Source: Candidatus Fonsibacter lacus
Lineage (GTDB): Bacteria > Pseudomonadota > Alphaproteobacteria > Pelagibacterales > Pelagibacteraceae
DNA length: 8,378 nucleotides
Assembly (NCBI GenBank): GCA_010021145.1
Contig: RGRP01000029.1
Coordinates: 1-8,378, forward strand
Direction: 5' to 3'
Position numbers and translations under genes: made by a program. The notes beneath the pieces were generated by a model that saw only the letters and a program-made list of their open reading frames with translations, ran no database searches and had not been told where the DNA came from. Within the stretch, counting starts at the first letter, position 1. Each line of letters starts with the position of its first letter. This document shows, in pieces, positions 1 through 5,908 of the stretch.

Positions 1-19
1 GTGTTCTGAACCTCGACGT
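1..19. repeat. Exact terminal direct repeat (circular joint)
   Basis: Bases 1-19 are identical to the last 19 bases (8360-8378). A long minus-strand reading frame crosses the joint without a break when the second copy is removed, giving a circle of 8359 bp. This is best read as an assembly overlap of a circular molecule, not as a biological terminal repeat. A linear phage genome with short terminal repeats is less likely, because the joint falls inside a gene. Confidence 0.9.
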
Positions 20-1346
20 TCAGGAACCCGAGCCGCGCCAGCTGATCGAGCGTTGCCCGTGCCTTCCGTTCGCCATCGCCGCGCAGGCCAAGCATTGGCG
101 CTAGGTCCATGGCGTCCATCGGCAGGCCGTCCAGTTCCCACCGCTCGCGGCACGCCTCCAGCGCCTCGATCTGGCGCTCGTTCAGGCGTCCTTCCAGCTC
201 CTGCCGCTGCTTCTCCGACTGCACCGTGTCGGCGTCGCCATGGCAGATCCAGCCGGCACCCTCAACCCGCTCCACCAGCAGCTCCAGCGGCATCCCGCCA
301 CGGCCCTCGGTCTTCAGCACCACCCGCCGGTCGGCCTTGCCGTTCATCTGCGGCTGTTGGGTCAGCCGTGACATGCCGACCATGTGGCTGGCGAGCGCCG
401 GGATGGCACTGCTGCCACGGCTGGCCAGCGTCGGCGTTTCACCCATCCGCGCCTTGTTCGCGTGGTGGATGGCGAGCAACGTGGCGCCGTGCGGCTCCAA
501 CGCCTCGATCAGGCTCAGCAGCGGTCCGGCGATCTCCGGATCGTTCTCGCTGATGCCCAGCCGCACCGTTGCGGTGTGCACGCTGTCGAGCACCACCAGC
601 AGCCCCGGATGCGCGGCCGCATACGTGGCGATCCGTTCGATCCCTTCCTCATCGAGGGTCAGCGGCTGGCCAGCGGTGAACAGATCAACGATCGGTTGCT
701 TCAGACGTAAGTCCTGTTGCAACAAGTCCAGATCGCGCAGCAGCAGGCCCCAGTCGCCCTCGGGCATGTCCGGGCCGACCACCAGCACCGGCGGGCATGG
801 CGTCCTGAACTCGCGGCCCAGGTAGCTACGTGCACCGGCGGCCCACTGGCTGATCATCTGCATGACCAGCGATGTCTTCCCGCACTTCGGCGGTGCGATG
901 TAGAGGTTCAGGCCACGCGCCATCAGCAGGCCGTCGACCATCCATGGCACCGGCGCCAAGCTGATCGGCCTGGCCCCGATCGCCTCAGCACTGCCAGCCA
1001 GGCTCCGACGGGCATCAGCGAGAACACGCCGCAGTTCGCCGTCGCGGATGTTCAGCCCAAGGTCAGCGGCCGCCTCGCGCAGGTGGATGACGCGGTGCGT
1101 CTGGGCGACCTTCTTGTTCAGCAGATCGGCAGCGCGTGCTGCCAGCAGCTCCAGATTCTTCGCCAGCGTCCGGGCTTCATCTGGAATCGGGTTCCCCTGT
1201 GCGTCGACCGCCAGGGGTTCCTTCATCACCTCCTTCAGAAGCGCGGTGTAGTAACCATCCTTCGCCCGTGCTGGGCTGTAGAAGGTGTCATCTGACAGCG
1301 TCCCGCGCATCTGCAGGAGCGTGAAGGCGTCCTTCTCGGCGCTCAT
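1..1346 (-). CDS. RepA-like replicative helicase (RecA/AAA_25 fold), N-terminal part
   Basis: This is the first ~448 residues of a 556-aa protein that continues across the circular joint into 8035-8378. Residues 1-125 are a helical N-terminal region. Residues 147-365 are a RecA-like NTPase core: Walker A APPKCGKTS (151-159), Walker B LLVVLDSVH (249-257), the LLAIHHANK strand (290-298) and RGSSAIPALAS (310-320). This motif order is typical of hexameric SF4/RepA plasmid helicases (Pfam AAA_25 style). Residues 385-460 look like a winged-helix domain. The ATG start at 1346 has a strong Shine-Dalgarno GGGAGGT six bases upstream and overlaps the stop of the preceding gene (TGATG). It probably unwinds the element's own origin. 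No primase or polymerase motif is visible, so the host replisome is presumably recruited. The helicase family is fairly sure; the exact subfamily is not. Confidence 0.85.
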   Translation of the reverse strand, partial: MSAEKDAFTLLQMRGTLSDDTFYSPARAKDGYYTALLKEVMKEPLAVDAQGNPIPDEARTLAKNLELLAARAADLLNKKVAQTHRVIHLREAAADLGLNIRDGELRRVLADARRSLAGSAEAIGARPISLAPVPWMVDGLLMARGLNLYIAPPKCGKTSLVMQMISQWAAGARSYLGREFRTPCPPVLVVGPDMPEGDWGLLLRDLDLLQQDLRLKQPIVDLFTAGQPLTLDEEGIERIATYAAAHPGLLVVLDSVHTATVRLGISENDPEIAGPLLSLIEALEPHGATLLAIHHANKARMGETPTLASRGSSAIPALASHMVGMSRLTQQPQMNGKADRRVVLKTEGRGGMPLELLVERVEGAGWICHGDADTVQSEKQRQELEGRLNERQIEALEACRERWELDGLPMDAMDLAPMLGLRGDGERKARATLDQLARLGFLNVEVQN

Positions 1347-1658
1347 CACCGCACCTCCCGCAGCCAGGCATCAGCTGCCAGCTGGCTCAGGGTGTGGTCA
1401 GCGCCGAGGCTCAGCGCCCGCAGCTCCAGCCGCTCCCTGGCAACCTGGTGAGGGCAGCGACGCTGGCCGAGACCGGCTGCAGCGTCTAGGATGTGAACGT
1501 GCGGTTGCCCCAAACGGGGACGTACACGTAGGCTACCTTTCATGAATCCCGGCTCCAACGGGGTTTGCGTTTCGATCTCGGGTCCCGGTGGTGGTGGTAC
1601 ACCCCGGGGCTTTTTTTATGGCCCCAGAAGGTCCCAGAGATTGCTTCAATCTACCCAT
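1346..1658 (-). CDS. Hypothetical small protein upstream of the helicase, frame interrupted at an A7 tract
   Basis: From ATG 1658 the frame reads MGRLKQSLGPSGAIKK up to seven consecutive A's on the minus strand (T7 at 1611-1617). One fewer A would continue it as KPRGVPPPPGPEIETQTPLE and on to LREVR at 1346, about 103 aa in all. As written, the upstream frame ends at TAG 1535-1533 after 41 codons. The downstream frame is open only from TAA inside the tract and could start at ATG 1543 (65 aa, weak GGAG upstream). The Pro-rich PPPPGPEIETQTPLEPGFM joins smoothly to the downstream part, which argues for one gene. Causes could be a homopolymer sequencing error, a real mutation, or transcriptional slippage on A7. 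The stop overlaps the helicase ATG, so translation is probably coupled. No family was recognised; the single CPH and many Arg residues give no clear function. Confidence 0.55.
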
Positions 1659-1660
1659 CG

Positions 1661-1708
1661 CCACCACATGTAGGCCCGTGGTGAAACGGCCGCCCCTACA
1701 TGTGTTGG
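1661..1708. promoter_or_regulatory. Inverted repeat between the repressor gene and the replication operon
   Basis: CACATGTAGG (1665-1674) is matched by its exact reverse complement CCTACATGTG (1695-1704), and three further pairs (CCA/TGG) lie outside a one-base mismatch. The arms are separated by 20 bases. It lies between the stop of the Cro-like gene (1722) and the start of the replication-operon gene (1658). There is no T-run on either side, so a terminator is unlikely. An operator for the neighbouring repressor or an attachment-site core are possible readings. Confidence 0.5.
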
Positions 1709-1721
1709 TGCGTAGGTGTGT

Positions 1722-1949
1722 TCAGGTGTCGGCGTCCTCCTGCTGAATCTCCAGCAGTTCGGCCGGCGTGCACTCCAATGCCTGACAGATCCGCGCCGTG
1801 ACGTTCACGTCGAGGTACTGCATCGCATTGCGGCGCAGCTTCGTGACCGTCATCTCGGTGCAGTCCGCAAGCCGTGCCAGCCGACGCCCGCTGAGGTTCT
1901 TCTCCGCCAGAAGGGCGTCGAGCCTGGTGACCAACTTCGGCCCTGCCAT
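1722..1949 (-). CDS. Cro/CI-family helix-turn-helix repressor
   Basis: This is a 75-aa protein consisting almost wholly of one HTH_XRE-type domain: helix LVTRLDALLAEKNL, then SGRRLARLADCTEMTVTKLR as helices 2-3, then the typical ARICQALECTPAELLEI C-terminal helices. I chose ATG 1949 (GAGG about 11 bases upstream) over the TTG at 1976, because the extra residues add nothing to the domain. It is transcribed away from the integrase, separated by about 110 bp, the standard arrangement for a lysogeny or maintenance repressor controlling int. On the other side it precedes the replication operon on the same strand. It probably represses int, the replication operon, or both. It is shorter than phage CI proteins and lacks any peptidase domain, so it would not respond to RecA cleavage. 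Confidence 0.8.
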   Translation of the reverse strand: MAGPKLVTRLDALLAEKNLSGRRLARLADCTEMTVTKLRRNAMQYLDVNVTARICQALECTPAELLEIQQEDADT

Positions 1950-2062
1950 CGCTAGGTCTGCCTCACACTCACCCAACAGTGTGCCGGGTTCTTCCCATAC
2001 GGCCAGTCACCTAGGCACCACACGGTCGTAGGGGTACCCTTAAGGGAGATGGCCCCCCACCC
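1950..2062. promoter_or_regulatory. Divergent control region between repressor and integrase
   Basis: This 113-bp non-coding stretch must hold both promoters. It contains CCTAGG (2011-2016), the palindrome GGGTACCC (2032-2039) overlapping CCCTTAAGGG (2037-2046), and CACCACACGGTCGTA (2016-2030). The last matches 13 of 15 bases of the 28-bp repeats found at 6113-6196. A five-codon mini-ORF (ATG 2049, TGA 2064) ends overlapping the integrase ATG. I see no clear -35/-10 pair. Confidence 0.5.
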
Positions 2063-3082
2063 ATGACCCTCGCTATCCCGACGCAACCGCACTTACGTCA
2101 AGTCCCGCCGGTGCTCGCTGGCATGCCACGCGATGAGGCCTTGGCCTTCATCAGCCGCATGTACGACGCCGCCGAAGCCGGTGCTCAGGCCTGGTCCGAC
2201 GACGACCTGCTGCGCCGCTTCCTCTCCTGCTGCTCGCGCACCGGATCCGCTGAAACCCGCAGCGGTTACGCCCGCGAACTGCGGCACTTCTGCAGCTGGC
2301 TTGACCTGCACCACCCGGGCATGGCCCTACGCCAACTCGATCCCGCCATTGCGCAGGACTACGTCGACAACCTGCTGCAACAGGTGCAGGCCGGCACCAT
2401 GGCCGCCCGCAGCTTCAACCGCCGCCTCGCTACCTGCAGCGCCCTCTACCGCTGGGCATCGGAGCCGTGCCGCTCAGGCGTGTCTGGCATCCCCAGGAAC
2501 CCGTTCCCCCGTCGCGCCATGCTCGCGGCCCCGAAGTGCACCCGGGCGCTGCCAGAGGCCGATCTAGACGGCGTTCTGGGCGTGATCGCTGCTGCTGCCC
2601 GCAACGGCTCCCGCACCGCTCAACGCGACTACGCGCTGGTGAAGGTGTCGTATTTGATCGGCTGCCGTGTCAGTGAGCTGGCCCGGCTGCGCTGGCAGGA
2701 CATTGAGGCCCTCGACAACGGCGGCCAGGTGCACCTGCTCGGCAAAGGCTCCAAGGCCCGCACCGTTCGCATCAGTGCCGAGACCCTCGCGCTGATCGAG
2801 TCCCTCGGCCGTGGCGAGCCTGAAGGCTGGCTGTTCCCCTCCAACCGCAACGACGGCCCGCTGAGCCGTCAGGCCATCGCCGATCGCATGGCCCGCTGGG
2901 GCCGCCAGGCCGGTGTGCACCTGCACCCGCACAAGCTGCGCCACACCCATGCGTCGCAAGCTATCCGCCGTGGCTGCGATTCCTTCACGCTGCAGCTAAC
3001 GCTGGGTCACGCATCTGCTGGCACCACCGCTGGCTATGTCGCCGCCAATCCTGCCGACAGCTCCAGCCTTCGCCTTGGCTGA
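2063..3082 (+). CDS. int: Tyrosine recombinase / integrase (XerC/D type)
   Basis: This 339-aa site-specific recombinase probably integrates and excises the element. Residues ~45-135 form the SAM-like core-binding domain (TRSGYARELRHFCSWLDL ... FNRRLATCSALYRWA). The catalytic domain follows with all expected residues: R202 in IGCRVSELARL, K228 in LLGKGSKARTV, H290 and R293 in HPHKLRHTHAS, H316 in LTLGHASAGTT and nucleophile Y325 in GYVAANP. The family is well established. The ending NPADSSSLRLG resembles integrases I recall from Synechococcus-type cyanobacteria. The start at ATG 2063 has AAGGGAG 14 bases upstream, a long spacing. The gene appears intact. It is divergent from the Cro-like repressor, which probably controls it. 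No attachment site could be fixed from the sequence. Confidence 0.95.
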   Translation: MTLAIPTQPHLRQVPPVLAGMPRDEALAFISRMYDAAEAGAQAWSDDDLLRRFLSCCSRTGSAETRSGYARELRHFCSWLDLHHPGMALRQLDPAIAQDYVDNLLQQVQAGTMAARSFNRRLATCSALYRWASEPCRSGVSGIPRNPFPRRAMLAAPKCTRALPEADLDGVLGVIAAAARNGSRTAQRDYALVKVSYLIGCRVSELARLRWQDIEALDNGGQVHLLGKGSKARTVRISAETLALIESLGRGEPEGWLFPSNRNDGPLSRQAIADRMARWGRQAGVHLHPHKLRHTHASQAIRRGCDSFTLQLTLGHASAGTTAGYVAANPADSSSLRLG

Positions 3083-3116
3083 ATCCGTCGTAATAGATCT
3101 TGCGTCACCTCCACCC

Positions 3117-3335
3117 ATGCAACCCACCGCTCTAGCGCACGCGCACCTCATCGCTGCCCGCCACCTGATCGAGCAGGCTGTGCAGACCGCTGCCGACCAC
3201 ATCGGTACTGATCTACAACCAGCCCTTGCTGCTGTTGACCGTGAGATCGAGGCCCTGGGCGATCTGATCACAGCCGAGCACTACATGCAGCTGGCTGCCC
3301 GCCTTGGCCCTGGCTGGAGCTGGTCCGCTGAATGA
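3117..3335 (+). CDS. Hypothetical 72-aa helical protein
   Basis: It starts at ATG 3117, 34 bases after the integrase stop, and is likely co-transcribed with int. The frame is open further upstream to 3036, but that part lies inside int and is probably not translated. The sequence (MQPTALAHAHLIAARHLIEQ ... LGDLITAEHYMQLAARLGPG) is predicted to be almost all helix with no cysteines and no membrane segment. No Shine-Dalgarno is visible before the ATG. No family was recognised. A small accessory to recombination, such as an excision factor, is possible from position alone. A hairpin terminator follows. Confidence 0.55.
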   Translation: MQPTALAHAHLIAARHLIEQAVQTAADHIGTDLQPALAAVDREIEALGDLITAEHYMQLAARLGPGWSWSAE

Positions 3336-3397
3336 CAATCAGTCCCAGTCAGCCTGCGATCTGGAGGGTGGTGGAGCAAGCTAGTGGCGTTGTTGGC

Positions 3398-3432
3398 GTC
3401 CCCCTTGCTTCGGGTGCTGGGGGGCTTTCCTT
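3398..3432 (+). terminator. Probable intrinsic terminator of the int operon
   Basis: C5 (3400-3404) can pair with G5-6 (3419-3424) around a TTGCTTCGGGTGCT loop that has some inner pairing, and the stem is followed by CTTTCCTT. It lies between the end of the int-side operon and the convergent AlpA-like gene, where a terminator is expected. The T-run is short, so the strength is uncertain. Confidence 0.5.
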
Positions 3433-3440
3433 CACACACG

Positions 3441-3635
3441 TCACTCAATCAGCGGTATTGCCCCATTGCTTGGGAGCAGCTTCGCCAGCTCCTCTGCATT
3501 GAAGTAATACTTGTGGCCAAGGCGCGTCCAGTGCACGCCTTCCGTGAGAATCCCTTCCTCACGCCAGCGGCGGATGGTGATTCCTCTGACGTTGAACATC
3601 ATTCCGGCTTGTTTCTGCGTCAGATACTTCTTCAT
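3441..3635 (-). CDS. AlpA / excisionase-like winged-helix DNA-binding protein
   Basis: This 64-aa protein begins MKKYLTQKQAGMMFNVRGIT and continues IRRWREEGILTEGVHWTRLG, then HKYYFNAEELAKLL. It matches the HTH_17/AlpA pattern: the recognition helix comes after a Q.A....V.. turn, followed by a wing ending in a Y.F...EL strand-helix. Such proteins act as transcription activators of satellite or prophage operons, or as directionality factors for tyrosine recombinases. ATG 3635 was preferred over a GTG at 3680, because it overlaps the stop of the upstream gene by ATGA and fits the domain start. It is the second gene of a two-gene unit with the clamp-like protein. Confidence 0.75.
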   Translation of the reverse strand: MKKYLTQKQAGMMFNVRGITIRRWREEGILTEGVHWTRLGHKYYFNAEELAKLLPSNGAIPLIE

Positions 3636-4228
3636 GGGATCAGCCCCGCAACGATTGCTGTCGCCTGGTAGTCGGCGCACTTCGTCTGAATCCGCCAGCC
3701 AATGGCAAACGGATGAATCGCCACCGTGTCTGCACCCTCCAGATCGCGCAGCACTGTGGTCAACAGCTTGTTGCTGAAATGGAAAGGGTCGGCGATGAAC
3801 TGGCCAGCCGGTGCTGCTGGCAGATCCATTGGTCCACCGTCAACCTCTGGCACCTCGACGACGACCGTAACGTCATCCGAGAACGACCGCAGCGACAGGC
3901 TTGTCTCACGGGGAACCAGAACCACGTGATGCGCATCCTTGTGGCGACGGATCGCGTTCCGCAGTGCTGTCACTGATACCCCGACAACACGCTGACAGGT
4001 GCCCTGACAGATCACCTGGACCATCCGAGCCGGACTGGCACCACTGACCACAACCTCGCCGTCTTCAAGGCCAGGGCAGATCCACACGCCGCTGAAGGTG
4101 TCGTGCATTGGATCGGCAAAGGTCGCCGCGATCCGTAGTGCAATACCAGGCACTTCCACCAGTGGTGCGGCCTTGGCTCTTACGGGTTCGATCTCAGATG
4201 CCTGCACATTCAGCCATACTGTTTGCAA
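3632..4228 (-). CDS. 198-aa protein with sliding-clamp-like secondary structure (hypothetical)
   Basis: The protein can be divided by eye into three strand-helix-strand-strand-strand units. Unit 1 is residues 3-78 (VWLNVQA / EIEPVRAKAAPL / GIALRIAATF / EVVVSGASPARMVQV). Unit 2 is residues 82-135 (VVGVSVTALRNAIRRHKDA, HHVVLVPRET, SLSLRSFSDD, VTVVVEVPEVDG). Unit 3 is residues 144-198 (FHFSNKLLTTVLRDL, DTVAIHPFAIG, WRIQTKCADY, QATAIVAGLIP). Unit 3 follows the last repeat of bacterial DnaN closely (L..VL..L....V.I......I......Y.A.IV..). This is visual pattern matching, not a database result. If right, it would be a DNA polymerase processivity clamp or a decoy that hijacks the host clamp. The start is uncertain: TTG 4228 has only a weak upstream signal, and GTG 4207 would give 191 aa. 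It overlaps the AlpA-like gene by ATGA. Confidence 0.65.
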   Translation of the reverse strand: MQTVWLNVQASEIEPVRAKAAPLVEVPGIALRIAATFADPMHDTFSGVWICPGLEDGEVVVSGASPARMVQVICQGTCQRVVGVSVTALRNAIRRHKDAHHVVLVPRETSLSLRSFSDDVTVVVEVPEVDGGPMDLPAAPAGQFIADPFHFSNKLLTTVLRDLEGADTVAIHPFAIGWRIQTKCADYQATAIVAGLIP

Positions 4229-4236
4229 CCTAGGTT
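4227..4236. promoter_or_regulatory. Palindrome AACCTAGGTT in a divergent intergenic region
   Basis: This perfect 10-bp palindrome sits at the boundary between the divergent clamp-like gene (start 4228) and the small-gene operon (start 4252). A CCTAGG core also occurs at 2011-2016 in the other divergent control region. It may be an operator for one of the element's HTH proteins. With only two copies and a six-base core, chance is not excluded. Confidence 0.3.
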
Positions 4237-4251
4237 AGCTATCGGGATCTG

Positions 4252-4404
4252 ATGCAACTCCTAGACGACGACGTGCCGATGTTGGCACCTGATCCGGTGC
4301 TCGATGACTGGGCATCTGCCCAAGCCAAGCGTGCATTGCATCAACTCCTGCAGGAGCAGCAGGAACCCGTCAATCAACCCTTGCCCGTGGTGATCCACCA
4401 ATGA
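4252..4404 (+). CDS. Hypothetical 50-aa acidic protein, first gene of the small-gene operon
   Basis: ATG 4252 to TGA 4404 encodes MQLLDDDVPMLAPDPVLDDW and continues with ASAQAKRALHQLLQEQQEPV and NQPLPVVIHQ. It has an acidic N-terminal half and a short amphipathic helix. Its stop overlaps the next start as ATGA, exactly like the following genes, which supports its being translated. A weak GGGA lies before the ATG. No family was recognised. It is the likely leader gene of the operon that runs to 6077. Confidence 0.6.
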   Translation: MQLLDDDVPMLAPDPVLDDWASAQAKRALHQLLQEQQEPVNQPLPVVIHQ

Positions 4405-4835
4405 ACGATCTCGATCTTGACCTGCGCATCGACGCGGAGCACAAGAAAGCCGAGCGTGCCGAGGAAGACGCGCGCAAGATCGCCGCTCGCCTGCGCCTCA
4501 TCCCGGGTGCATCGCAGATCGTCGGACGTAAGCGGGGTTACGGAACCCTCGGCGCGCTGAACCCGTGGGCTGACGGCCACCAGAACCTCAGCGCCCAGGC
4601 CGCCATCACCCGCGCCGATACAGCCCTGGCGCACTACCTGGCCCGGCAGGCCGGCAAGTCGCTGCCTGCAGCTGATGACGCTGCACTGGAGCGCGAACGG
4701 CAGCGGGCGGAATCCGTCGCTCGCATGCAGGCCGAAACCGAACGCATGCGTTCCCGCAACAGCGCTCAGCGGCAGCGCCAGGCATGGGAAGCAACCCACG
4801 GCTCCTACAACAGCTTCTTGGGGCAGTGGCAATGA
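4401..4835 (+). CDS. Hypothetical 144-aa charged, coiled-coil-rich protein
   Basis: ATG 4401 overlaps the previous stop (ATGA), and its own stop overlaps the next start (ATGA at 4832). Residues 5-35 (DLDLRIDAEHKKAERAEEDA...) and 95-130 (ALERERQRAESVARMQAETE...) are highly charged helices likely to form coiled coils. Between them is a Gly/Asn-containing segment GRKRGYGTLGALNPWADGHQ. No catalytic motif, cysteine cluster or membrane segment is visible. The basic and acidic alternation would suit a structural or DNA-associated scaffold. The family was not recognised; it is believed real because of the tight operon packing. Confidence 0.7.
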   Translation: MNDLDLDLRIDAEHKKAERAEEDARKIAARLRLIPGASQIVGRKRGYGTLGALNPWADGHQNLSAQAAITRADTALAHYLARQAGKSLPAADDAALERERQRAESVARMQAETERMRSRNSAQRQRQAWEATHGSYNSFLGQWQ

Positions 4836-5188
4836 AGTACGGCAGCAGGATCTATCCCGCCGAGTGCCTGTCGTGGTGCTTCGTGCCCGAAGAGGTCGGG
4901 CGCACCGCGATGAACGAGAAACTGCGGCATCGCGACCGTGAGCTGGAGCGCGACAAGCACGCCTCCGGCGAACCGCCGACGTTCGGGCCCTGGGCTGTTG
5001 ACCACCTGCGCAGCTACGCCCACCTGCCAATGATCCAGACGCAGATCGCTGAGCGCCGCCTGCAACTGGAGGGTGAGCGCCGCCGAGTGGAAGAACGCTT
5101 CGCCAGCACCTTCACGGCGTTGGAGCTGGAGGCAGCAAAGGTCGACGACGCCCTGGCCGTGCTCGATCAGCTGGAGGCCAGCGCGTGA
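4832..5188 (+). CDS. Hypothetical 118-aa protein with C-terminal coiled coil
   Basis: ATG 4832 overlaps the preceding stop (ATGA). The frame is open further upstream to 4784, but the overlap pattern identifies 4832 as the start. Residues 1-25 (MKYGSRIYPAECLSWCFVPE) hold two cysteines four residues apart. Residues 68-118 (IQTQIAERRLQLEGERRRVEE...) form a long charged helix. Its stop overlaps a GTG start of the next gene. No known family was recognised. It could pair with the preceding coiled-coil protein, judging only from adjacency and helix content. Confidence 0.7.
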   Translation: MKYGSRIYPAECLSWCFVPEEVGRTAMNEKLRHRDRELERDKHASGEPPTFGPWAVDHLRSYAHLPMIQTQIAERRLQLEGERRRVEERFASTFTALELEAAKVDDALAVLDQLEASA

Positions 5189-5367
5189 TCAACGCCGACA
5201 CGGCCCGTGCTGCCACTGCCATCAGTGACGCCGTGCTGACGGCAGAACAGCTGGGCGAACTGCCCGCTGCATTGCCTGATGCCCTGCGCCTGCTCACTGT
5301 CGGCCTGGTCATCACCATGCGCGAGCTGCAGCTCTACGCCCTCGATCTGGAGCTGGCGCACGCCTGA
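5185..5367 (+). CDS. Hypothetical 60-aa helical protein
   Basis: It starts at GTG 5185, overlapping the previous TGA, and is preceded by GGAGG at 5173-5177, a good ribosome site at seven bases that fixes this start. The sequence (MINADTARAATAISDAVLTA ... LRLLTVGLVITMRELQLYAL) is a helical hairpin-like protein with a moderately hydrophobic middle, probably not a true membrane segment. The stop overlaps the next ATG as TGATG. No family was recognised. Confidence 0.6.
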   Translation: MINADTARAATAISDAVLTAEQLGELPAALPDALRLLTVGLVITMRELQLYALDLELAHA

Positions 5368-5528
5368 TGGAAGAACGCAACGACCCCACGGATCAGCTGA
5401 CGCCTGAAGCGGCTAGGGCGATGTCCTGTGCCATTGCAACTGCCGTGTTCAAGAGCGCCCGGGGCATCACCAAGGCCCAGCGCCACCAGCTGGTCAGCGA
5501 ACTGCGCCGACGGATGGAGGAGGCCTGA
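5367..5528 (+). CDS. Hypothetical 53-aa protein
   Basis: ATG 5367 to TGA 5528 encodes MEERNDPTDQLTPEAARAMS, then CAIATAVFKSARGITKAQRH and QLVSELRRRMEEA. Both ends overlap neighbouring genes as TGATG, so it is clearly part of the same translation-coupled series. It is helical with a charged end. The end of its coding sequence supplies the strong GGAGGAGG ribosome site of the TerS-like gene. Function is unknown. Confidence 0.6.
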   Translation: MEERNDPTDQLTPEAARAMSCAIATAVFKSARGITKAQRHQLVSELRRRMEEA

Positions 5529-5908
5529 TGGCAGGCAAGGCCGCACCGAAACTGATCCGCCAGAAGCGACACCAGTTCGCGGCTGAGCTCTTGGCCCAAG
5601 GCACACCGTTCAGCACGGTTGTTACCCGCGTTGCCCAGGAGTGGGGGTGCAGCCGCCGCCAAGCCCGAAACGTCGTCAATCAGGCCCTGGCCGACGTGGT
5701 GGGAGACCTCAAAACGGTGGAAACCACTCAAATGTTGGCTGACACCATCCACCGCCTACAGCGGATCGCCATGCGTGCTGAGCAATGCGCGCAGTTCGGT
5801 GCAGCCGTAGGTGCACTGCGGTCACTGCATGAGTTCTGCATCGAGCCGGGCATGCGTAACTGGCAGCCATCGAGCAACAGCCGCACGGGCCGCCGGCACC
5901 ATGTCTGA
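5528..5908 (+). CDS. TerS-like / phage HTH protein
   Basis: This 126-aa protein has a basic N-terminus (MAGKAAPKLIRQKRHQFAAE), an HTH at residues ~28-56 (FSTVVTRVAQEWGCSRRQARNVV) and a C-terminal helical part (residues 66-105) with the pattern IAMRAEQCAQFGAAVGALRSLHEFC. DNA-binding HTH followed by an A....G....A...L..L helix is the usual shape of small phage terminase subunits and related phage regulators. No large terminase is present, so if it is TerS it could redirect a helper phage's packaging machinery, as in satellites. Simple transcription regulator is the alternative. The start is supported by GGAGGAGG (5516-5523) and TGATG overlap. It overlaps the next gene by eight bases. Confidence 0.6.
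   Translation: MAGKAAPKLIRQKRHQFAAELLAQGTPFSTVVTRVAQEWGCSRRQARNVVNQALADVVGDLKTVETTQMLADTIHRLQRIAMRAEQCAQFGAAVGALRSLHEFCIEPGMRNWQPSSNSRTGRRHHV

Noticed and set aside
109..1295. Several plus-strand frames of 100-240 codons
   Set aside because: They are Ser/Arg/Ala/Pro-rich antisense shadows of the helicase gene, whose minus-strand frame carries clear Walker motifs.
1590..1620. CCCCGGGGC followed by seven T's as an intrinsic terminator on the plus strand
   Set aside because: No plus-strand gene lies upstream, and the same bases form part of the minus-strand coding sequence that reads KPRGVPPPPGPEIE.
2133..2567. 144-codon plus-strand frame inside int, and minus-strand frames at 2564-2959
   Set aside because: They are shadows of the integrase, which has all catalytic residues in its own frame.
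4180..4205. GGGTTCGATC resembling a tRNA T-loop, possible attachment site
   Set aside because: The flanking bases do not form a T-stem and no acceptor end follows, so chance similarity is likely.
4374..5065. Minus-strand frames opposite the small-gene operon
   Set aside because: Composition is shadow-like, and the plus-strand genes have precise overlapping starts and stops and ribosome sites.
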